Assembly (NCBI RefSeq): GCF_019599265.1
Contig: NZ_JAHZTC010000010.1
Coordinates: 1-64,000, forward strand
Direction of reading: 5' to 3'
Source: Pontibacter sp. HSC-14F20
Lineage (GTDB): Bacteria > Bacteroidota > Bacteroidia > Cytophagales > Hymenobacteraceae
DNA length: 64,000 bases
A model generated the notes under the pieces. That model saw only the letters and a list, made by a program, of their open reading frames with translations. It did not search any database and was not told the origin of the DNA. Of this stretch, positions 32,301-40,453 are shown piece by piece; the stretch's first letter is position 1; every line of letters starts with the position of its first letter. Made by a program: the position numbers and the translations under genes.

Positions 32301-33347
32301 ATGAAGTTATCAGAATTTAAGTTTGAGCTACCTGAAAGCCTGCTAGCAACGCATCCATCCTCAAACCGCGACGAATCGCGTATGATGGTCGTGCACCGCG
32401 ACTCGGGCAAAATCGAGCATCGCATTTTCAAAGACATCCTGGAGTACTTTGACGAAGGCGATGTGATGGTAGTAAATGATACCAAAGTTTTTCCGGCCCG
32501 CCTCTATGGCAACAAAGAAAAAACCGGTGCCAAAATCGAAGTGTTCCTGCTGCGTGAACTTAACAAGGATATCCACTTGTGGGATGTGCTGGTAGACCCG
32601 GCCCGTAAGATCCGCGTTGGCAACAAACTCTACTTCGGCGACAGCGACCTGGTAGCAGAAGTAATTGACAACACGACTTCCCGTGGCCGCACGATCAAAT
32701 TTTTGTTTGATGGTCCGGATGAAGAGTTTTATAAGACCATCAACGAGCTGGGCGAAACGCCGCTTCCAAAGTACATCAAGCGCGAAGCTGAGCCGGAAGA
32801 CAAAGAGCGCTACCAGACGGTATACGCCAAAAACGTAGGTGCCGTAGCCGCTCCAACCGCCGGCCTGCACTTTACGAAAGAAGTTCTCAAACGCCTTGAA
32901 ATCAAAGGGGTAGATGTAACGCCGCTTACCCTGCACGTTGGCCTAGGCACTTTCCGTCCAGTGGATGTAGAAGACCTCACCAAGCACAAGATGGACTCTG
33001 AGAACTTCATGGTGCCAAACGAAACAGCTGAGATGGTAAACAAAGCGCTGGACAATAAGAAGCGTGTATGTGCCATCGGTACAACTACCATGCGTGCGCT
33101 CGAGTCTTCTGTATCGGCAAGCAATCGCCTGAAGCCAAACGAGGGCTGGACGGACCGTTTCATCTTCCCTCCGTATGACTTCAAGATCGCAAACGCACTG
33201 GTTACAAACTTCCACATGCCGGAGAGCACCCTACTGATGATGACAGCTGCTTTTGGTGGTTACGAATTGGTAATGAAAGCCTATGAAGAGGCCGTAAAAG
33301 AGAAATACCGTTTCTTCAGCTACGGCGACGTAATGCTGATCCTGTAA
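32301..33347 (+). CDS. queA: S-adenosylmethionine:tRNA ribosyltransferase-isomerase
   Basis: 348 residues. QueA transfers the ribosyl part of SAM onto preQ1 in tRNA to give epoxyqueuosine. Family motifs are plain: [20 protein letters not shown] at the start, [20 protein letters not shown], then [12 protein letters not shown] and [11 protein letters not shown] near residues 195-220, and [17 protein letters not shown] near the end. Full length. It stands alone with its own terminator; no tgt or queG nearby. Confidence 0.96.
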   Translation: MKLSEFKFELPESLLATHPSSNRDESRMMVVHRDSGKIEHRIFKDILEYFDEGDVMVVNDTKVFPARLYGNKEKTGAKIEVFLLRELNKDIHLWDVLVDPARKIRVGNKLYFGDSDLVAEVIDNTTSRGRTIKFLFDGPDEEFYKTINELGETPLPKYIKREAEPEDKERYQTVYAKNVGAVAAPTAGLHFTKEVLKRLEIKGVDVTPLTLHVGLGTFRPVDVEDLTKHKMDSENFMVPNETAEMVNKALDNKKRVCAIGTTTMRALESSVSASNRLKPNEGWTDRFIFPPYDFKIANALVTNFHMPESTLLMMTAAFGGYELVMKAYEEAVKEKYRFFSYGDVMLIL

Positions 33348-33366
33348 AAGCAGGTATAAGATTTAG

Positions 33367-33399
33367 AAAAGCCCTGACCCTGCAAAGTCGGGGCTTTTT
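33367..33399 (+). terminator. terminator of queA
   Basis: Twelve-bp arms (33367-33378 and 33387-33398, one T-G wobble) with an 8-base loop and T-run. An AGGTATA copy lies just upstream at 33352. Confidence 0.85.
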
Positions 33400-33441
33400 G
33401 TTTTATTTGCAGCTTCATGTACTGCTAGCCAGCCTGAATGT

Positions 33442-34074
33442 ATGACCGGTCCAGATCCAAATAATACGTTTCCACTTCCGCATCACCACCACCTGGTCTT
33501 TCTGAAGAACATCATCCGGAGCCCTAACATCGAGGTAGGCGACTATACCTATTATCATGATATGGATGATCCGCACAACTTCGAAAAGAATGTGCTTTAC
33601 CATTTCGACTTCATAGGTGACAAACTTCGCATCGGGAAGTTCTGTGCCATTGCCTCTGGTGTGAAATTCATCATGAATGGGGGCAATCATGAAACCAGGT
33701 CCGCCTCTACATACCCTTTTGAGATTTTTGCAAACGGGTGGGAGCAGATGGATGATGGAGCAGACAAGTATCCCTATAAAGGAGACACCGTGGTGGGGAA
33801 CGATGTCTGGATCGGTTATGAAGCGGTGATCATGCCTGGCGTAAAGATCGGAAACGGTGCCATCGTGGCGACCAAGGCTGTGGTAACCAAAGATGTGCCT
33901 GATTACGCGATTGTGGCAGGAAACCCGGCGCAGGTGGTGAAGATGCGTTTCTCAGAAAGTGAAATAGCACAGCTACTTCAAATCGCTTGGTGGGACTGGA
34001 GTAAAGAAAAAATCACCCGCAACTTATCGTTCATCAATTCAGCAGATGTGTACCGGCTGGCTGATTGCCAGTAG
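33442..34074 (+). CDS. Vat/CatB-type xenobiotic O-acetyltransferase
   Basis: 210 residues of left-handed beta-helix type. It closely follows the layout of Vat streptogramin A acetyltransferases: GPDPNNTFPLP near the start, VLYHFDFIGDKLRIGKFCAI, the active-site loop IMNGGNHETRSASTYPFEIF with the catalytic histidine kept, then KGDTVVGNDVWIGYEAVIMP and hexapeptide repeats up to AGNPAQVVKMRF. Family knowledge: these acetylate streptogramin A or, in CatB relatives, chloramphenicol. Whether this copy confers resistance is not known; many environmental Bacteroidota carry such genes. A possible operon with ispD, 30 bases downstream. Confidence 0.85.
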   Translation: MTGPDPNNTFPLPHHHHLVFLKNIIRSPNIEVGDYTYYHDMDDPHNFEKNVLYHFDFIGDKLRIGKFCAIASGVKFIMNGGNHETRSASTYPFEIFANGWEQMDDGADKYPYKGDTVVGNDVWIGYEAVIMPGVKIGNGAIVATKAVVTKDVPDYAIVAGNPAQVVKMRFSESEIAQLLQIAWWDWSKEKITRNLSFINSADVYRLADCQ

Positions 34075-34104
34075 CACAGACTGTCTTAACATAACACTTC
34101 TCAC

Positions 34105-34797
34105 ATGGACAAGACCTTGCAACAATACGCCATTATTGTGGCCGGTGGCACGGGTAGCCGCATGCAACACACTATGCCCAAGCAATTCATTGAACTTGCT
34201 GGCAAGCCTATCCTGATGCACACCATTGAGCGGTTCTATAACTACAACCCCGGTATACGGATTGTAGTCGTGCTGCCGGAGGACCAGTTGCAGGTATGGC
34301 GAAACCTGTGTAAGCAACATAAGTTTCCTGTGTTTCATATGGCGGTGCCGGGAGGAAAGACCCGCTTCGGATCTGTAAAGAATGGCCTGGCAACCATACA
34401 TGGCGAAGCGCTGGTAGCTGTGCACGATGGCGTGCGGCCGTTTGTAAATACAGGTATAATCAAAGCAGCCTTTGAGCAGGCTGCTGAATCGGGTGCTGCG
34501 GTTGTGGCTGTGTCGCCCAAAGACTCTATCCGGGAGCTCACCGAAGGTGGAAGTCAGGCGGTGCCGCGCAACAGGTATAAACTTGTGCAAACTCCCCAGT
34601 GCTTCAGGGCCGGTTTACTGCAAACCGCTTACGAACAGCCCGAGCAGGAGCATTTCACCGACGATGCTTCGGTGGTAGAGCAGCTGGGCGCAGGTATAGC
34701 GTTGGTGGAAGGCAGTTACAGTAACATCAAGATCACTACACCGGAAGACTTATTATTAGCCGAAGTGCTAGTGAGGCAGTTTGAGTCGGTATCTTAA
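34105..34797 (+). CDS. ispD: 2-C-methyl-D-erythritol 4-phosphate cytidylyltransferase
   Basis: 230 residues. Third step of the non-mevalonate isoprenoid pathway: CTP plus MEP to CDP-methylerythritol. The nucleotide-binding loop is IIVAGGTGSRMQHTMPKQFI. The VAVHDGVRPFV and VQTPQCFRAGLLQTAYEQ motifs are typical, followed by FTDDASVVEQLG and NIKITTPEDLLLAE. Full length. The last four bases overlap, tail to tail, the last four of the convergent ABC ATPase gene (shared TTAA giving TAA on both strands). Confidence 0.95.
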   Translation: MDKTLQQYAIIVAGGTGSRMQHTMPKQFIELAGKPILMHTIERFYNYNPGIRIVVVLPEDQLQVWRNLCKQHKFPVFHMAVPGGKTRFGSVKNGLATIHGEALVAVHDGVRPFVNTGIIKAAFEQAAESGAAVVAVSPKDSIRELTEGGSQAVPRNRYKLVQTPQCFRAGLLQTAYEQPEQEHFTDDASVVEQLGAGIALVEGSYSNIKITTPEDLLLAEVLVRQFESVS

Positions 34798-35528
34798 CGA
34801 ACAATGCGCTGTGCCTCCAGATAGTTCTGGTTCTGCTGCACAGTTTCAGGGGAAAGCCGCTCAAGTATAGGGTCGGGCTTCGAAAGGTTGAGGAGATAGC
34901 CTTGCATAGGTTGCAGGTTGTATAGGTCATGTGTTATGCAGAACACCGTTTTGCCTTTTTGCTGTACCCACTGCTGCAAAAGTTGAAAAACCTGCTTCTT
35001 ATAGTAAACGTCCAACTGCTGGGTAGGCTCGTCCAGCAACACCACATCGGCATCCTGTAGCATCAGTTGTGCCAGCCATACCATTTGCTGCTCACCGCCT
35101 GAAAGTGTTGTGAAATCCTGCTCCTGCAGGTGCGTCAGTTCTAATTGCGCTAAGGTGGCGCGAGCCTGGGTATAATCCTGGGCTGTATAATTCTCAAAAA
35201 AACCTTTCTTCCGGAAAAGCCCCATCACCACGAGGTCAAGCACGCTGATCGAGAAAGAGACGATGTTTTTTTGGGGGAGGTAGGAGAGGAGGCCGGATGC
35301 TGCGGCATCTTTGGCGTTGCCCAAGTCTTGTCCACGTAGCAGGAGCTGACCCTGGTAAGGGATTTTTTGCTGAAAAGCCCGGAAGAGGGTTGTTTTACCC
35401 GCCCCATTATGGCCCACAATAGCCACAAATGCCTGCGCAGGCACAGAAAAAGAAAGGTTGCGGATCAGAGTTCGATGCTCATAACCCGCAACCAGATTTT
35501 TTACTTCAACGATCAAAGCTTCGCTCAA
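34794..35528 (-). CDS. ABC transporter ATP-binding protein (FecE-like, orphan)
   Basis: 244 residues, a single ABC ATPase. Walker A is [10 protein letters not shown] (about 38-47), the Q-loop SYLPQKN, signature LSGGEQQMVWLAQLML, Walker B DVVLLDEPTQQLDV and the switch histidine CITHDL. The insert and spacing resemble iron-siderophore/haem/cobalamin importers (FecE/BtuD group). No permease or binding protein is adjacent, so its partner is elsewhere. The start is the ATG at 35528. Confidence 0.9.
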   Translation of the reverse strand: MSEALIVEVKNLVAGYEHRTLIRNLSFSVPAQAFVAIVGHNGAGKTTLFRAFQQKIPYQGQLLLRGQDLGNAKDAAASGLLSYLPQKNIVSFSISVLDLVVMGLFRKKGFFENYTAQDYTQARATLAQLELTHLQEQDFTTLSGGEQQMVWLAQLMLQDADVVLLDEPTQQLDVYYKKQVFQLLQQWVQQKGKTVFCITHDLYNLQPMQGYLLNLSKPDPILERLSPETVQQNQNYLEAQRIVR

Positions 35529-35589
35529 TTAGAAATTCAAAATTAGAAATGATGTTAGCTGTACTCTAGTCAGTTTCTAATTTCTAATT
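35527..35589. repeat. AT-rich inverted repeat between the ABC ATPase and DUF2795 genes
   Basis: Two copies of AATTAGAAAT (35527-35549) face two copies of TTTCTAATT (35574-35589). The structure could fold in RNA, but it has no GC core, so it is more likely a low-complexity remnant than a terminator. Confidence 0.45.
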
Positions 35590-35607
35590 CATAATTGTTA
35601 ATTAGCC

Positions 35608-35829
35608 TTAGTACTCGTCTTCGTTGAACATGAAGTCTTCCTTGGTAGGGTAGTCAGGCCAGATTTCCTCGATGTTCTCGTAAGGCTGTCCGTCGTCTTC
35701 AAGTGCTTGCAGGTTTTCTACCACTTCCATAGGGGCGCCCGAGCGGATAGAATAATCGATCAGCTCGTCCTTTGTGGCTGGCCAGGGTGCGTCCTCCAGG
35801 TATGATGCTAATTCCAGTGTCCAATACAT
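35608..35829 (-). CDS. DUF2795 protein
   Basis: 73 residues, acidic: MYWTLELASYLEDAPWPATK, then DELIDYSIRSGAPMEVVENL and an acidic tail with EEIWPDYPTKEDFMF. This near-invariant small protein is widespread in Cytophagales; function unknown. A good promoter box (TACTTTTG) lies 44 bases upstream and, unusually for this genome, an AAGGAG Shine-Dalgarno at 35838-35843. Confidence 0.9.
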   Translation of the reverse strand: MYWTLELASYLEDAPWPATKDELIDYSIRSGAPMEVVENLQALEDDGQPYENIEEIWPDYPTKEDFMFNEDEY

Positions 35830-35872
35830 AGTATGTGTCTCCTTAACTTAATGGCTTTTAAAAAATAGTTCG

Positions 35873-35880
35873 CAAAAGTA
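35873..35880 (-). promoter_or_regulatory. -7 promoter box (TACTTTTG) of the DUF2795 gene
   Basis: An exact TAnnTTTG match on the minus strand, with TTTT in place of TTTG 19 bases further upstream. The flanking 35881-35960 is very AT-rich. Confidence 0.5.
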
Positions 35881-36040
35881 TGAATTAATTCACAAACTAA
35901 AATTTTTTTAAAATATTTATTGCTTTTTGTGATTGTTTTTACCAAAACAACGCAAATACACAGTAAATGTTCATTTTGAGTCAAGTTTTTTCGGACTCCA
36001 ATCTTTTACTGCAATCTACCTTGATTGGGTTGTAGGTAAA

Positions 36041-36075
36041 TATAAAAAGCGCCTGCCGCATTAGCAACAGGCGCT
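36041..36075 (-). terminator. terminator of the DUF349 gene
   Basis: Eight-bp GC-rich arms (36048-36055 and 36068-36075), with an A-run at 36044-36048 that becomes the U-tract on the minus strand. 33 bases past the stop codon. Confidence 0.8.
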
Positions 36076-36107
36076 CCACTAAAAGATATAGTTAAATCTT
36101 AATTTTT

Positions 36108-37421
36108 CTATTTATTGATCGTGCTCAGCTGCTCCTGGAACATTTCGATCAGGGCTTGCTTGGTTGTGATCTTGCGATTGAAATTACGGATCTTGCCCAA
36201 AAGCATGTTGCGGAATGAATCGTTGCTTGGTGCTTCGCTCAATTTCCCCAGGTTCGTCTCCAGCACTTCCAGCTCCTGACGATCAGACTTGATGAAATCG
36301 CGCAGGGCGTTGATGCGGGCATTCAGTCCTTCCTCATGGCCATACGTTTCGTTGGCGTTCTGCTGGCGCTTGCGGATGTAGTGCTCCAGGCTGCTCATTT
36401 CGAACACACGGTCACAAGCCTTGATAAAGCGCTCCCAGATCGCATCTGAAACATCAGGTCGTACGGGGCCTACTTTTTTCCACTCTGCCTGTAGTTCTTT
36501 CGCGCGCTTCACGGCGTCGTTCAGACTGTTTTGCTGAAGCAGCTGCTCGGCCTGGCTTACCAGTTCCTGCTTACGCTCCAGGTTGGTTTCGTAGTATTTC
36601 TCTTTTGAGTCGGTCTTCTCGTTGGTGATCTTCACTTTGAGACGCTCAAAGAAGTGGTTATGTGCTTTTCTGAACTCAGTCCATAGCTTATTGGTCGTAG
36701 CACGTGGCAACGACCCGCCTATCTGCTTCCACTGCGTCTGCAGGTCCTTCAGTTTGGCTGTTGTGGCTTCCCACTCCTCGGAGTTTTGCAACGCTACCGA
36801 CCTCGCGATCAGGTCTCTATACCTGTCGTATGTGCGGTTCTGCATTTGCTTCTTATCGTTGAAAAAGGATTTTTTGCGTTCAAAGAAAGCTTCCAATGCT
36901 GTTTTAAAGCGCTCCTCTATCTCCTCGGTAAGATCTTTCTCCACAGGGCCGGTCTTAATCCAGGTGGCGCGGAGGTCTTTCATCTTATCAGAAGTTTCTT
37001 TCCACTCTACGCTATCCTGCAGCGCTTCAGCCTCATTTATAAGCCCGATCTTGATGCTCAGGTTCTTCTCGCGGTTCTGCTTGATGGTCTCGTTGATGTC
37101 CTCCTCGGCTTTGCTCAGCATATGGTAAACAGCCTCAAAGTCACCTAAAGCATCGTAGTTACCTACCTGGTCCTTCATGTGCAGCACCTTCATCAGGAAA
37201 GAGCCTTTGTTTTCGGAAGTTGCAATGCGCTCAAGCAGGGCGTTTACCTTATCGCTAAACATGAGAAAGCGCCTGGCAAAATAAACCAGCGAGTCTTCTT
37301 CTGATTCTTTTACCTCACCCACCTTTCTGTCGGGATAAGTCATAAAAGCTTTCAGCCATACTTGTTGGTCCTGAATAAAGCCGTACTTTTTGGCTTCTTC
37401 CAATAGGTCGTTGTTTTCCAT
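36108..37421 (-). CDS. DUF349 repeat protein
   Basis: 437 residues, almost wholly helical, rich in Lys, Glu and Gln. It contains several DUF349 repeats of about 70 residues, each with the W-x(4)-D-x-L-x(4)-W-K pattern: EWKETSDKMKDLRATWIKTG, EWEATTAKLKDLQTQWKQIG and VKRAKELQAEWKKVGPVRPD, each followed by an LWxxFRxAxxxFFxR-type helix. The domain is found across bacteria and is of unknown function; a nucleic-acid or ribosome link has been proposed. Cytosolic, monocistronic with its own terminator. Confidence 0.9.
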   Translation of the reverse strand: MENNDLLEEAKKYGFIQDQQVWLKAFMTYPDRKVGEVKESEEDSLVYFARRFLMFSDKVNALLERIATSENKGSFLMKVLHMKDQVGNYDALGDFEAVYHMLSKAEEDINETIKQNREKNLSIKIGLINEAEALQDSVEWKETSDKMKDLRATWIKTGPVEKDLTEEIEERFKTALEAFFERKKSFFNDKKQMQNRTYDRYRDLIARSVALQNSEEWEATTAKLKDLQTQWKQIGGSLPRATTNKLWTEFRKAHNHFFERLKVKITNEKTDSKEKYYETNLERKQELVSQAEQLLQQNSLNDAVKRAKELQAEWKKVGPVRPDVSDAIWERFIKACDRVFEMSSLEHYIRKRQQNANETYGHEEGLNARINALRDFIKSDRQELEVLETNLGKLSEAPSNDSFRNMLLGKIRNFNRKITTKQALIEMFQEQLSTINK

Positions 37422-37787
37422 TTAAGGATCGGGTTAGATTCGGAACATAAAAGGGCAAAGGGTCCAGAATTTAGACTAACCTTAGCATACGCAAGTCAGG
37501 TTGTAGCGTTGACAGCCTGCGGTTTAGTCGCAGAAGTCCTCCAATAAAAACCTGACTTGGTGCTACGATAAGTCTTTGCGGACTGCTCCCATACAGTTTT
37601 TCTACAAGTTTAGTGATTTCAAAGCACTTTTGTGAACCATAAACACATGAATTTTTACGATATTTGTATTTGTCGGTACAAAAAATAGCCTGATTGTGCA
37701 TATTTGTCGGGTCGGGCGCTGTAAACACTGTTCTTATTTAAATTTAATTTGTTGTCTGCGGGCAGCACTAATCTGATATACAGTAAA
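37422..37787. other. intergenic region with an 11-bp inverted repeat, leader of ettA
   Basis: Separates the divergent DUF349 and ettA genes. CAAGTCAGGTT (37492-37502) faces AACCTGACTTG (37549-37559), a perfect 11-bp inverted repeat with a 46-base interval. Further short complementary pieces (GCAG..GTCC and GGACTGC) lie at 37530-37590. A TTAATTTG box, one mismatch from TAnnTTTG, is about 30 bases before the ettA start. No convincing gene. Confidence 0.4.
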
Positions 37788-39458
37788 ATGAGCAACGAAA
37801 CCATTATTTTCTCTATGGCCGGGGTCAGCAAGATCTACCCCCCACAGAAGCAAGTACTTAAAAATATCTATCTCTCATTTTTCTACGGCGCCAAAATAGG
37901 CGTGTTGGGCCTTAACGGTTCCGGTAAGTCGAGCCTGCTCAAGATCATTGCCGGTGTGGACAAAGAGATTCGTGGCGAAGTAGTTTGGTCGCCGGGCTAC
38001 AGTGTAGGCTATCTGGAGCAGGAGCCGCAACTGGACCCGACCAAAACGGTGCGCGAAGTGGTGGAAGAAGGTGTGAGCGAAGTGGTTGGCTTGTTGAAGG
38101 AGTTCGACGAGATCAACATGAAGTTCGCCGAGGAGATGACCGATGATGAGATGAACAAACTCATCGAGCGGCAAGGTATCGTGCAGGAAAAACTGGATCA
38201 CCACAACGCTTGGGAACTGGACAACCGCCTGGAGCGCGCCATGGATGCCCTGCGCACACCGCCGGAAGATGCTCTGATCGGCAACTTGTCGGGTGGTGAG
38301 AAGCGCCGCGTGGCCCTGTGCCGCCTGCTGCTGCAGGAACCAGACGTACTGTTGCTGGATGAACCTACCAACCACCTCGACGCTGAGTCTGTGGACTGGT
38401 TGGAGCAGCACTTGCAGCACTACAAGGGCACTGTAATCGCTGTAACTCACGACCGTTACTTCCTCGACAATGTGGCTGGCTGGATTCTGGAACTGGATCG
38501 TGGCGAAGGTATACCTTGGAAAGGTAACTACAGCAGCTGGCTGGAGCAGAAAGCTGCTCGTTTGGCAAAAGAAGAGAAAACAGAAAGCAAGCGTCAGAAA
38601 ACCCTGCAGCGTGAGTTGGAGTGGGTGCGTATGGCGCCGAAAGCCCGTCATGCCAAGTCAAAGGCGCGTATCAGTCAGTACGATAAGCTGGCCAGCGAAG
38701 AGGCCTCTAAGAAGGAAGAAAAACTGGAGCTCTTTATACCTGATGGGCCACGCCTGGGCGCGCAGGTGATTGAGGCGCATAACATCAGCAAAGCCTATGG
38801 CGATAAGTTGTTGTTCGAGAACCTGAACTTTTCCCTGCCACAAGGTGGCATTGTGGGCATCATTGGTCCGAACGGTGCTGGTAAAACTACTTTGTTTAAG
38901 CTGATAACCGGTCAGGAAAAGCCCGATGCAGGTGATTTTACGGTTGGTTCAACGGTAGAGATATCTTACGTTGACCAGGAGCATACCAATCTGGACCCAA
39001 GCAAATCGGTGTTTGAAGTGATCTCAGGAGGTACGGAGCATATGATGATGGCCGGACGGCAGGTAAACTCCCGTGCTTATGTGAGCAAGTTTAACTTCTC
39101 AGGCGGCGATCAGGAAAAGAAAGTAGAGAAGCTGTCGGGTGGTGAGCGCAACCGCGTGCACCTGGCCATGACGCTGAAAGAAGGCGGTAACCTGCTGCTG
39201 CTAGACGAACCGACCAACGACCTGGATGTAAACGCCATTCGTGCACTGGAAGACGCGCTGGAGAACTTTGCCGGTTGTGCCGTAATTATCTCGCACGACC
39301 GCTGGTTCCTCGACCGTATTTGTACACACATTCTGGCTTTTGAAGGCGACTCGCAGGTATACTGGTTTGAGGGTAACTACACAGATTATGAAGAGAATAA
39401 GAAGAAGCGTTTAGGTGATGTAGAGCCGAAACGTATACGCTATAAGAAGCTGGTATAG
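37788..39458 (+). CDS. ettA: energy-dependent translational throttle protein (ABC-F)
   Basis: 556 residues; two ABC ATPase domains and no membrane part. Walker A motifs are [12 protein letters not shown] and [12 protein letters not shown]. Signatures are [17 protein letters not shown] and [17 protein letters not shown]; each is followed by an LLLDEPTN Walker B. The linker between domains holds the charged P-site tRNA interaction motif. Opening residues ([20 protein letters not shown]) and C-terminal [15 protein letters not shown] match EttA, which binds the ribosome E site and gates early elongation by ADP/ATP ratio. The ATG at 37788 is chosen by family length. The stop codon TAG lies in a GGTATAG motif. 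Confidence 0.95.
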   Translation: MSNETIIFSMAGVSKIYPPQKQVLKNIYLSFFYGAKIGVLGLNGSGKSSLLKIIAGVDKEIRGEVVWSPGYSVGYLEQEPQLDPTKTVREVVEEGVSEVVGLLKEFDEINMKFAEEMTDDEMNKLIERQGIVQEKLDHHNAWELDNRLERAMDALRTPPEDALIGNLSGGEKRRVALCRLLLQEPDVLLLDEPTNHLDAESVDWLEQHLQHYKGTVIAVTHDRYFLDNVAGWILELDRGEGIPWKGNYSSWLEQKAARLAKEEKTESKRQKTLQRELEWVRMAPKARHAKSKARISQYDKLASEEASKKEEKLELFIPDGPRLGAQVIEAHNISKAYGDKLLFENLNFSLPQGGIVGIIGPNGAGKTTLFKLITGQEKPDAGDFTVGSTVEISYVDQEHTNLDPSKSVFEVISGGTEHMMMAGRQVNSRAYVSKFNFSGGDQEKKVEKLSGGERNRVHLAMTLKEGGNLLLLDEPTNDLDVNAIRALEDALENFAGCAVIISHDRWFLDRICTHILAFEGDSQVYWFEGNYTDYEENKKKRLGDVEPKRIRYKKLV

Positions 39459-39497
39459 ATTGCACCATTGTGTGCTAAGAACCGAAATTCCTTTTTG

Positions 39498-39541
39498 CAA
39501 AATCCCCTGGCAACTAATTGTTTGTCAGGGGATTTTGCTTT
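39498..39541 (+). terminator. terminator of ettA
   Basis: Twelve-bp arms (39498-39509 and 39526-39537), extended by CAA/TTG pairs inside, then a T-rich tail. Confidence 0.85.
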
Positions 39542-39873
39542 TCCAGTCCTTATACAAAGTGAGATTCTCTCATTTTGTATAGGCTAGCAGCAAAATTTAA
39601 AAAAATATACAATTATAATTATTTGAATAATACACTGTGTATTGTATGTTATTGATTATTAGAGAATTGCAATATAACAAGGTGGGTAATGGGTTAATCG
39701 CCTGTGTATCGTTATAATAAATATGATTTACATGAAATTATTTGCATATAATAATTATTTTATATTTACTTGCATCGTCTTCTGTAATAAATATGAATAT
39801 ATTTAAATGGAAGTTAATTTTTTTATGCTTGAAATAACAAAGTCTAACCTAAACCTTAAAATGTTCTATTGTC
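39542..39873. other. AT-rich intergenic region upstream of a small membrane protein gene
   Basis: About 330 bases of very AT-rich DNA, standing out from the near 50% GC background. It contains TATATTTA boxes (near TAnnTTTG) at about 39760 and 39797. No gene of its own was found. It is probably the regulatory region of the small gene at 39874. Confidence 0.45.
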
Positions 39874-39975
39874 ATGAAAAAATTTACTCTAAATGATTCT
39901 CTAGCTAATGTAATTGTTGCTGCTTATTTCGTGCTTGGCGGAGCAATAAGTAGTTTGCTAGTAGCAGTAGCATAA
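39874..39975 (+). CDS. small membrane peptide, 33 aa (pair member 1)
   Basis: A 33-residue frame beginning MKKFTLNDSLANVIVAAYF and continuing VLGGAISSLLVAVA. It has a charged N-terminus and one membrane helix. Support for a real gene: it resembles the 32-residue frame at 40279 in order and position of residues (MKK, aspartate, LA/ALA, V-I, A-x-YF, S at 27, VA at the end), and each frame is followed directly by a strong terminator. Family unknown to me. No Shine-Dalgarno, which is normal here. Confidence 0.7.
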   Translation: MKKFTLNDSLANVIVAAYFVLGGAISSLLVAVA

Positions 39976-40278
39976 TTTAGCTTACCAATATAAGTTATGA
40001 ATAAGGGCGATGCTACCAAGCATCGCCCTTATTGTTTAGGCAGCTATTTATTCTCCAAAAGCATCCTGTAGAAGAATGGTTACGTTAGAACATGAAGAGG
40101 GCTAGAGGTTCGGTAATCGCCTGTCATTAAAGTACGTATCAATATCTCTATATTAATATATATAAAATAACATCTTTTTTGTAAATAGTACAACATTTGC
40201 ACACCTACTCCGTAAATAAAAGCAACCGACAGCCAAAGGTATTTTAAATTATTTCTAACGTTTAAAAGGTTGTCACTC
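39976..40278. other. intergenic region between the two small peptide genes
   Basis: Contains the terminator at 40000-40033, then about 240 bases of AT-rich DNA with a short ATATATATAA-like run near 40160. No gene supported. A minus-strand frame at 40080-40280 has no recognisable features. Confidence 0.45.
40000..40033 (+). terminator. terminator after the first small peptide gene
   Basis: Perfect 15-bp arms (40000-40014 and 40019-40033) with a 4-base loop, 24 bases past the stop codon. Confidence 0.85.
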
Positions 40279-40377
40279 ATGAAAAAACTCTACTTTGATG
40301 AAGATGCGCTGGCATACATTGTAATAGCAGGCTATTTTGCAGTTGCGAGCATAGTTTCTGTAATCGTAGCTTACTAA
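40279..40377 (+). CDS. small membrane peptide, 32 aa (pair member 2)
   Basis: A 32-residue frame starting MKKLYFDEDALAYIVIAGYF followed by AVASIVSVIVAY. One membrane helix after a short charged head. It lines up with the peptide at 39874 over its whole length. It sits between the terminator of that gene and its own terminator at 40392, so it is a self-contained transcription unit. Function and family unknown. Confidence 0.7.
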   Translation: MKKLYFDEDALAYIVIAGYFAVASIVSVIVAY

Positions 40378-40391
40378 GAGCTGCATCTTAA

Positions 40392-40438
40392 AAAAACAGC
40401 GGGGCCATACCTGAATCAGGTATGGCCCCGCTGTTTTT
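40392..40438. terminator. bidirectional terminator built from two motif copies
   Basis: Perfect 21-bp arms (40392-40412 and 40418-40438) around a 5-base loop. The inner part of the stem is CCATACCT facing AGGTATGG, so an inverted pair of the dispersed motif core forms the top of the hairpin. It serves the small peptide gene and the serine hydrolase gene on the other strand. Confidence 0.92.
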
Positions 40439-40453
40439 AAGTCAAGAGTCCGC

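Noticed and set aside
37471-37728. 85-codon minus-strand frame upstream of ettA
   Set aside because: No recognisable protein features; covers the inverted repeats of the leader.
37875-38651. 258-codon open frame on the minus strand
   Set aside because: It lies fully antisense to ettA, has no protein-like composition, and follows from the codon use of the real gene.
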